The position numbers were made by a program, and so were the translations under genes. A DNA stretch of 64,000 nt from NCBI RefSeq assembly GCF_012927125.1, contig NZ_JABBFZ010000019.1:62001-126000 (forward strand), written 5' to 3'. The stretch is from Paraburkholderia antibiotica (GTDB lineage: Bacteria; Pseudomonadota; Gammaproteobacteria; Burkholderiales; Burkholderiaceae). Under the pieces are notes generated by a model. That model saw nothing but the letters and a program-made list of their open reading frames with translations. It was not told where the DNA came from and made no database searches. Positions 35,201-44,200 of the stretch are shown in pieces. Each line of letters begins with the position of its first letter. Position 1 is the first letter of the stretch.

Positions 35201-38200
35201 GCGCTCACCGTCGTGCCGCCGCTGTAGGTGTTATTGCCCGAGAGCGTCAGTGCAGCCGTGCCGGTTTTATCGACGCTGCCCGCGCCGCTGATCGTACCGG
35301 AGAAGGTCGTCGCCGCCGTGTTGTTTGCGCTCAGTACCGTGGCGCTCGATGAACCCAGCGTCACCGCTCCCGCGCCCGACAGATCGTTCAGCGTCTGCGA
35401 GAAGTCCTGCAACGCGAGTGTCGCGCCGCTGTTCACCGTGACCGCCGAACTCGATGCGATCGCGTTGGCAATACCCATCGCGAGCGTGCCGCCGTTGACC
35501 GTGGTCGTGCCGGTGTAGCTGTTCACCGCCGATAGCGTCAGCGTGCCCGCCCCCGCCTTCGTCAGATCCGTACCGTTCCATCCGGTTGCCGATGCCGCCT
35601 CGTTCGCCAGCGCCACGTCGACGTTGAACGCATCCGCCGCGTTCGCCAGCGTGAATGTGCCGTTACCGTGCGTCGTCCCTTCCTGCCACGTCAAATCGAA
35701 ACCGACTTCGAGGTCGAGCAGATCGGCGCTCGTGTGCGCGGACAGCGTCAGATAGTCGACCGGGCTCGACGCGCCGCCGAGATTGACCGTGCCGAAATCG
35801 CTCGGGATGCCGCCCGTCGTGTGAATCAGCGTGTATTGCGTGCCGGCCAGCGCGCTCGCCGAGGTCGGAGCGCTCGCGGTAAAGCCGGCCACGTTCAGCG
35901 TACCGGCGAGCGTGGCCGTGCCCGTCGTGATGACCGGGTCGTTCGAGCCGATCGTGAGGTTCAGCGTCGAGCCGGCGGCCTGGTCGAGCGCGCCGCTGAT
36001 CGACAGTTGCGCATTCGGGCCGATGTTGGTCGTCGCGCCGCTCGCGGTCGTCAGGCTCGCTGCGTTGAACACGCCGGTTTGCTCGAAGGCGAGTGTGCCG
36101 GCATTCACCGACACCGCGCCTTCCGTCGACCCCGCAGCAGTGAGCGTGGCGGTGCCGGCGCCGGTCTTGGTCACGCTGCCGGTACCGGACAACGCGTTGG
36201 CAAGCGTGCTGTCGGATGCGAAGTCGAGTTGCAGCGCGGCGTTATTCGTGACGGCGCCGCTGCCGAGCGCGTTGCCGTTCGTCGCGACGAGCGTGCCGGC
36301 GCTCACCGTCGTGCCGCCGCTGTAGGTGTTGTTGCCCGAGAGCGTCAGCGCACCCGCGCCGGTTTTGTCGACGCTGCCCGCGCCGCTGATGACGCCGGAG
36401 AAAGTCGTCGCCGCCGTGTTGTTCGCCGTCAGTACCGTGGCGTTCGATGAACCCAGCGTCACCGTCCCCGCGCCCGATAGATCGTTCAGTGTCTGCGAGA
36501 AGTCCTGCAACGCTAACGTCGCGCCGCTGTTCACCGCTACCGCCGAACTCGATGCGATCGCATTCGCGACGCCCATCGCCAGTGTGCCGCCGTTGACTGT
36601 AGTTGTGCCCGTGTAGGTGTTCACCGCTGACAGTGTCAGCGTGCCCGCGCCCGCCTTCGTCAGATCCGTGCCGTCCCACCCGGTCGACGAGGCCGCCTCG
36701 TTGCCCAGCACCACATCGACGTTGAACGCATCCGTTGCGTTCGCCAGCGTGAACGTGCCGTTGCCGAGTGTCGCGCCGGCCTGCCATGTCAGGCCGAAGC
36801 CGACGTTGTAGTCCAGCGTATCGGCGCTGCGTTGTGCGGCCAGCGTCAGGTAATCGACCGAACTCGACGCACCGCCCAACGCGATCGAACTGAAGTCGCC
36901 GGTGATGCCGCCCGTCGTGTGAATGATCGTGTACTGCGTGCCCGGCAGCGCGCTCGCCGACGTGGGCTCGGCCGACGTGAAGCCGGCGATGTTGAGCACG
37001 CCATTCAGCGTCGCCGAGGCGGCGCTGATGGCCGGACTGTTCGCACCGATCGCGACGTCGAGCGTCGAGCCAGCGGCCTGCGTGAACGCGCCCGTCGTCG
37101 ACAGTTGCGAGGTCGAGCCGATACTGGTCGTCGCACCGGTTTGCGTCGTGTAGCTCGACGCGTTGAACACGCCGGCCTGCGAGAACTGCAGGGTGCCGGT
37201 GCTCACCGATACTGCGCCCTGGGTCGAGCCTGTTGCGGTCAGCGTGGCCACACCGGTGCCGGTCTTGGTCAGGCTGCCGGTGCCGGACAACGTGTTGGCC
37301 AGTGTGCTGTTGGACGCGAAGTCGAGTTGCAGCGCGGCGTCGTTCGTGACGGTGCCTGTGCCTAGTGCGCTGCCACTGGTGGCGATCAATGTGCCGGCGC
37401 TAACCGTCGTTCCGCCGCTGTACGTGTTGGCGCCGGAGAGCGTCAGGGCGGCAGTGCCGGCTTTATCGACGCTGCCCGCGCCGCTGATTACGCCGGAGAA
37501 CGTCGTGTCCGCTGCGTTGCTCGCCGTCAGTACGGTCGAGGCCGACGAGCCCAGCGTCACCGCACCGGCGCCCGACAGATCGTTCACCGTCTGCGAGAAA
37601 TCCTGCAATGCCAGCGTCGCACCGCTGTTCACCGTTACCGCTGAGCTTGTCGCGATCGCGTTCGCGATGCCCATCGCCAGTGTGCCGGCGTTGACTGTGG
37701 TCGTGCCCGTGTAGGTGTTCACCGCTGACAGTGTCAGCGTGCCCGCGCCCGCCTTCGTCAGATCCGTGCCGTCCCACCCGGTCGACGAGGCCGCCTCGTT
37801 CGCCAGCACGACATCGACGTTGAACGCGTCCGCCGCATTCGCCAGCGTGAACGTGCCGTTGCCGAGCGTCGCGCCAGCCTGCCATGTCAGGCCGAAGCCG
37901 ACGTTGTAGTCCAGCGTATCGGCGCTGCGTTGTGCGGCGAGCGTCAGGTAATCGACCGAACTCGACGCACCGCCCAGCGTGATCGAACTGAAGTCGCCGG
38001 TGATGCCGCTCGTCGTGTGAATGATCGTGTACTGCGTGCCCGGCAGCGCGCTCGCCGACGTGGGCTCGGCCGACGTGAAGCCGGCGATGTTGAGCACGCC
38101 ATTCAGCGTCGCCGAGGCGGCGCTGATGGCCGGACTGTTCGCACCGATCGCGACGTCGAGCGTCGAGCCGGCGGCCTGCGTGAATGCGCCCGTCATCGCC

Positions 38201-41200
38201 AGTTGCGACGTGCCGCCGATGCTGGTCGTCGCGCCGCTTAGCGTCGTGTAGCTCGACGCGTTGAATGCGCCGGCCTGCGAGAACTGCAGCGTGCCGGTGT
38301 TGACCGAGACCGCGCCCTGGGTCGAACCCGCCGCGGTGAGTGTGGCCGTGCCGGTGCCGGTCTTGGTCAGGCTGCCGGTGCCGGACAACGTGTTGGCCAG
38401 CGTGCTGTTGGACGCGAAGTCGAGTTGTAGCGCGGCGTCGTTGGTGACTGCGCCGCTGCCGAGCGCGCTACCGCTCGTGGCGATCAGCGTGCCGGCGCCA
38501 ATCGTCGTGCCGCCGCTGTACGTATTGGCGCCGGAGAGCGTCAGGGCGGCAGTGCCGGTTTTATCGACGCTGCCCGCGCCGCTGATTACGCCGGAGAACG
38601 TCGTGTCCGCTGCGTTGTTCGCGGTCAGTACGGTCGAGGCTGAGGAACCCAGCGTCACCACACCCGCGCCCGACAGGTCGTCCAGCGTCTGCGAGAAGTC
38701 CTGCAATGCCAGTGTCGCACCGCCGTTCACCGTCACCGCCGAACTCGATGCGATCGCGTTCGTGACGCCCATCGCCAGCGTGCCGCCGTTGACTGTGGTC
38801 GTGCCGGTATAGGTGTTCAACGCCGACAGCGTCAGCGTCCCGGCGCCATCCTTGGTCAGATCCGTGCCGTCCCAACCAGTTGCCGAGGCCGCTTCGTTGC
38901 CGAGCGCCACGTCGACGTTGAACGCATCCGCCGCATTCGTCAGCGTGAACGTGCCGTTGCCGAGCGTCGTGCCCGCCTGCCACGTCAGGCCGAAGCCAAC
39001 GTTGTAATCGAGGCCGTTCGCACTCGCGCGCGCGGCCAGTGTCAGGTAATCGACGGGACTCGACGCACCGCCCAACGCGATCGAACTGAAGTCGCCAGTG
39101 ACGCCGCCTGTCGTGTGGATGATCGTGTACTGCGTGCCGGGCAACGCACTCGCCGACGTCGGCGCGGTCGCCGAAAAGCCGGTCACGTTCAGCGCGCCGC
39201 TCAGCGTAGCCGAGCCCGCGCTGATGATCGGATTGTTCGAGCCGATCGCGACGTCGAGCGTGGAGCCGGCGGCCTGGGTGAACGCGCCGGTCATCGCCAG
39301 TTGCGACGTGCCGCCGATGCTGGTCGTCGCGCCGCTTAGCGTCGTGTAGCTCGACGCGTTGAATGCGCCGGCCTGCGAGAACTGCAGCGTGCCGGTGTTG
39401 ACCGAGACCGCGCCCTGGGTCGAACCCGCCGCGGTGAGTGTGGCCGTGCCGGTGCCGGTCTTGGTCAGGCTGCCGGTGCCGGACAACGTGTTGGCCAGCG
39501 TGCTGTTGGACGCGAAGTCGAGTTGTAGCGCGGCGTCGTTGGTGACGGTGCCTGTGCCGAGCGCGCTACCGCTGGTGGCGATCAGCGTACCGGCGGTCAC
39601 CGTTGTGCCACCACTGTAGGTGTTGGCGCCGGAGAGCGTCAGAGCGGCAGCGCCGATTTTATCCACACTACCCGCGCCGCTGATGACGCCGGAGAAGGTC
39701 GTCGCGGCTGCGTTGTTCGCCGTCAGCACGGTTGCGGCTGAGGAACCCAGCGTCACCGCACCAGCGCCCGACAGGTCGTTGATCGTCTGCGAGAAGTCCA
39801 GCAATGCAAGCGTCGCGCCGCCGTTCACCGTCACCGCCGAACTCGATGCGATCGCGTTCGCGATACCCATCGCCAGTGTGCCGGCGTTGACTGTAGTCGT
39901 GCCGGTATAGGTGTTCAACGCCGACAGCGTCAGCGTCCCGGCGCCATCCTTGGTCAGATCCGTGCCGTCCCACCCGGTCGACGAGGCCGCTTCGTTCGCC
40001 AGCGCCACGTCGACGTTGAACGTATCCGCCGCATTCGCCAGCGTGAACGTGCCGTTGCCCAGCGTCGTGCCCGCCTGCCACGTCAGGCCGAAGCCAACGT
40101 TGTAATCGAGGCCGTTCGCACTCGCGCGCGCGGCCAGTGTCAGGTAATCGACAGAACTCGCCGCGCCGCCCAGCGAGATCGAAGTGAAGTCGCCAGTGAC
40201 GCCGCCTGTCGTGTGGATGATCGTGTACTGCGTGCCGGGCAACGCACTCGCCGACGTCGGCGCGGTCGCCGAAAAGCCGGTCACGTTCAGCGCGCCGCTC
40301 AGCGTAGCCGAGCCCGCGCTGATGATCGGATTGTTCGAGCCGATCGCGACGTCGAGCGTGGAGCCGGCGGCCTGGGTGAACGCGCCGGTCATCGCCAGTT
40401 GCGACGTGCCGCCGATGCTGGTCGTCGCGCCGCTTAGCGTCGTGTAGCTCGACGCGTTGAATGCGCCGGCCTGCGAGAACTGCAGCGTGCCGGTGTTGAC
40501 CGAGACCGCGCCCTGGGTCGAACCCGCCGCGGTGAGTGTGGCCGTGCCGGCGCTGGTCTTCGTCAGGCTGCCGGTGCCGGACAACGTATTGGCCAGCGTG
40601 CTGTTGGTCACGAAGTCGAGTTGCAGCGCGGCGTCGTTCGTGACGGCGCCTGTGCCGAGCGCGCTACCGCTGGTGGCGATCAGCGTACCGGCGGTCACCG
40701 TTGTGCCACCGCTGTAGGTGTTGGCGCCGGAGAGCGTCAGAGCGGCAGCGCCGATTTTATCCACACTACCCGCGCCGCTGATGACGCCGGAGAACGTCGT
40801 CGCGGCCGTGTTGTTCGCCGTCAGCACGGTTGCGGCTGATGAACCCAGCGTCACCACACCCGCGCCCGACAGGTCGTTGATCGTCTGCGAGAAGTCCAGC
40901 AATGCAAGCGTCGCGCCGCCGTTCACCGTCACCGCCGAACTCGATGCGATCGCGTTCGCGATGCCCATCGTCAGCGTGCCGGCGTTGACTGTAGTCGTGC
41001 CGGTATAGGTGTTCAACGCCGACAGCGTCAGCGTCCCGGCGCCATCCTTGGTCAGATCCGTGCCGTCCCAACCAGTTGCCGAGGCCGCTTCGTTGCCGAG
41101 CGCCACGTCGACGTTGAACGCATCCGTGGCATTCGTCAGCGTGAACGTGCCATTGCCCAGCGTCGTCCCCGCCTGCCACGTCAGGCCGAAGCCGACGTTG

Positions 41201-44200
41201 TAATCCAGGCCATTCGCGCTCGCGCGCGCCGCCAGTGTCAGGTAATCGACAGAACTCGACGCGCCGCCCAGTGAAATCGTGCTGAAGTCGCCACTGACGC
41301 CGCCTGTCGTATGGACGATCGTGTACTGCGTGCCGGGCAGCGCGCTCGCCAAGGTCGGCGCGGTCGCCGAGAAGCCGGTCACGTTCAACGTGCCCGCGAG
41401 CGATGCCGTCGCCGCGGTGATCGCCGGGCTATTCGCGCCGAGTGCGACGTCGAGCGTCGAGCCGGTGGCCTGCGTGAATGCACCGGTCGTCGACAGTTGC
41501 GACGTGCCGCCGATGCCGGTCGTCGCGCCGCTTAGCGTCGTGTAGCTCACTGCGTTGAACGCGCCGGCCTGCGAGAACTGCAGCGTGCCGGTGTTGACCG
41601 AGACCGCGCCCTGGGTCGAACCCGCCGCGGTGAGTGTGGCCGTGCCGGCGCTGGTCTTCGTCAGGCTGCCGGTGCCGGACAACGTATTGGCCAGCGTGCT
41701 GTTGGAGGCGAAGTCGAGTTGCAGCGCGGCGTCGTTCGTAACGGCGCCGCTGCCGAGCGCGCTACCGCTCGTGGCGATCAGCGTGCCGGCGCCAATCGTC
41801 GTGCCGCCGCTGTACGTGTTGGCGCCCGACAGCGTCAGAGCGGCAGTGCCGGTTTTATCCACACTGCCCGCGCCGCTGATGACGCCTGAGAAGGTCGTCG
41901 CCGCGGCGTTGTTCGCCGTCAGCACGGTTGCGGCTGATGAACCCAGCGTCACCGCCCCCGCACCGGACAGATCGTTCACCGTCTGCGAGAAGTCCTGCAA
42001 CGCCAGCGTCGCGCCGCCGTTCACCGTCACCGCCGAACTCGATGCGATCGCGTTCGCGATACCCATCGCCAGTGTGCCGGCGTTGACTGTGGTCGTGCCG
42101 GTATAGGTGTTCAACGCCGACAGCGTCAATGTGCCCGCACCGGCCTTCGTCAGATCCGTGCCGTCCCAACCAGTTGCCGAGGCCGCTTCGTTGCCGAGCG
42201 CCACGTCGACGTTGAACGCATCCGCCGCATTCGTCAGCGTGAACGTGCCATTGCCCAGCGTCGTGCCCGCCTGCCACGTCAGGCCATAACCCACGTTGTA
42301 ATCCAGGCCATTCGCGCTCGCGCGCGCCGCCAGTGTCAGGTAATCGACCGAACTCGACGCGCCGCCCAGTGAAATCGTGCTGAAGTCGCCACTGACGCCG
42401 CCTGTCGTATGGACGATCGTGTACTGCGTGCCGGGCAGCGCGCTCGCCAAGGTCGGCGCGGTCGCCGAGAAGCCGGTCACGTTCAACGTGCCCGCGAGCG
42501 ATGCCGTCGCCGCGGTGATCGCCGGGCTATTCGCGCCGAGCGCGACGTCGAGCGTCGAGCCCGTGGCCTGCGTGAATGCGCCGGTCGTCGACAGTTGCGA
42601 GGTCGACCCGATGCCGGTCGTCGCACCGGTTTGCGTCGTGTAGCTCGCTGCGTTGAACGCGCCGCCTTGCGAGAACTGCAGCGTGCCAGCGTTCACCGAG
42701 ACCGCGCCCTGGGTCGAGCTAGCTGCGGTGAGCGTGGCCGTGCCGGCGCTGGTCTTCGTCAGGCTGCCGGTGCCGGACAACGTATTGGCCAGCGTGCTGT
42801 TGGTCGCGAAGTCGAGTTGCAGCGCGGCGTCGTTGGTGACGGCGCCTGTGCCGAGCGCGCTACCGCTGGTGGCGATCAGCGTGCCGGCGGTCACCGTTGT
42901 GCCACCGCTGTAGGTGTTGGCGCCGGAGAGCGTCAGAGCGGCAGTGCCGGTTTTATCCACGCTACCCGCGCCGCTGATGACGCCGGAGAAGGTCGTGGCC
43001 GCCGTGTTGTTCGCCGTCAGCACGGTTGCGGCTGATGAACCCAGCGTCACCGCCCCCGCACCGGACAGATCGTTCACCGTCTGCGAGAAGTCCTGCAACG
43101 CCAGCGTCGCGCCGCCGTTCACCGTCACCGCCGAACTCGATGCGATCGCGTTCGCGATACCCATCGCCAGTGTGCCGGCATTGACTGTGGTCGTGCCCGT
43201 ATATGTGTTCAGCGCGGACAGCGTCAATGTGCCCGCACCGGCCTTCGTCAGATCCGTGCCGTCCCAACCAGTTGCCGAGGCCGCTTCGTTCGCCAATGCC
43301 ACGTCGACATTGAACACATCCGTGGCATTCGTCAGCGTGAACGTGCCATTGCCCAGCGTCGTCCCCGCCTGCCACGTCAGGCCGAAGCCGACGTTGTAAT
43401 CGAGGCCGTTCGCGCTTCGCTGCGCGGCGAGCGTCAGATAATCGACCGGGCTCACCGCATCGTAGGTGATCGCGCTGAAGTTGCCGGTAATGCCACCCGT
43501 CGTATGAAGAATCGTGTATTGCGTCGAAGGCAGTGCGCTGGCCGACGACGGCGCCGTCCCCGCCCAGCTCGCGATGTTCAACGTGCCGTTGAGCGACGCG
43601 GATGTCGCGCTGATCAACGGCTCATTGGCCGAACCGACGTTCACGTTCAACGTCGCGCCAGCCGCCTGCGTCAACGTGGTGCCGAGCGTCAACTGGGCAT
43701 TCGCGTCGAGTTGCGTCGTCGCGCCGCTGCTCGTGCTGAGACCACCCGTGACCGCGAAAACGCCGCTCTGCCCGAAATCGAGCGTGCCGGCCGCGACCGT
43801 TACCGCGCTCTGCGTCGAATTCACACCGGTCAGCGTCGCGATGCCCGCGCTCGTTTTGTTCAGTACACCTGATCCGGTCAGCTGGTTCACGAGCGTGCTA
43901 TTCGACGCGAAGTCCAGTTGCAGCGTCGTCGCGTTGCTCACCGCCCCAGTGCCGAGCGCGCCGCCGTTGGTCGCGACCAGCGTGCCCGCGCCGATCGTGG
44001 TCCCGCCGCTATACGTGCTGCCCGTGCCCGACAACGTCAGCGTGCCCGTACCGGTCTTGTTCAGCACACCAGTACCGGCAATAGTGCCGGCATACGTCGT
44101 GTTCGTCGCGCCGTTGACGGCCGTCAGCGTGGCCGAACCGAGCTGGATCGCGCCGCTGCCGGACAGGTTGTTGGCGGTCTGATTCGGGTTGTTCTGGCTC

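Noticed and set aside
32137..35352. A 1071-codon open frame antisense to the adhesin C-terminus, and similar shorter ones repeated every 1098 bases
   Set aside because: Product is low-complexity Arg/Ala/Val; the openness follows from GC bias and the repeats of the real gene on the other strand.
34594..43386. Considered as a CRISPR or satellite array because of regular spacing
   Set aside because: The period is 1098 bases, entirely in-frame coding, and encodes autotransporter beta-strand repeats.
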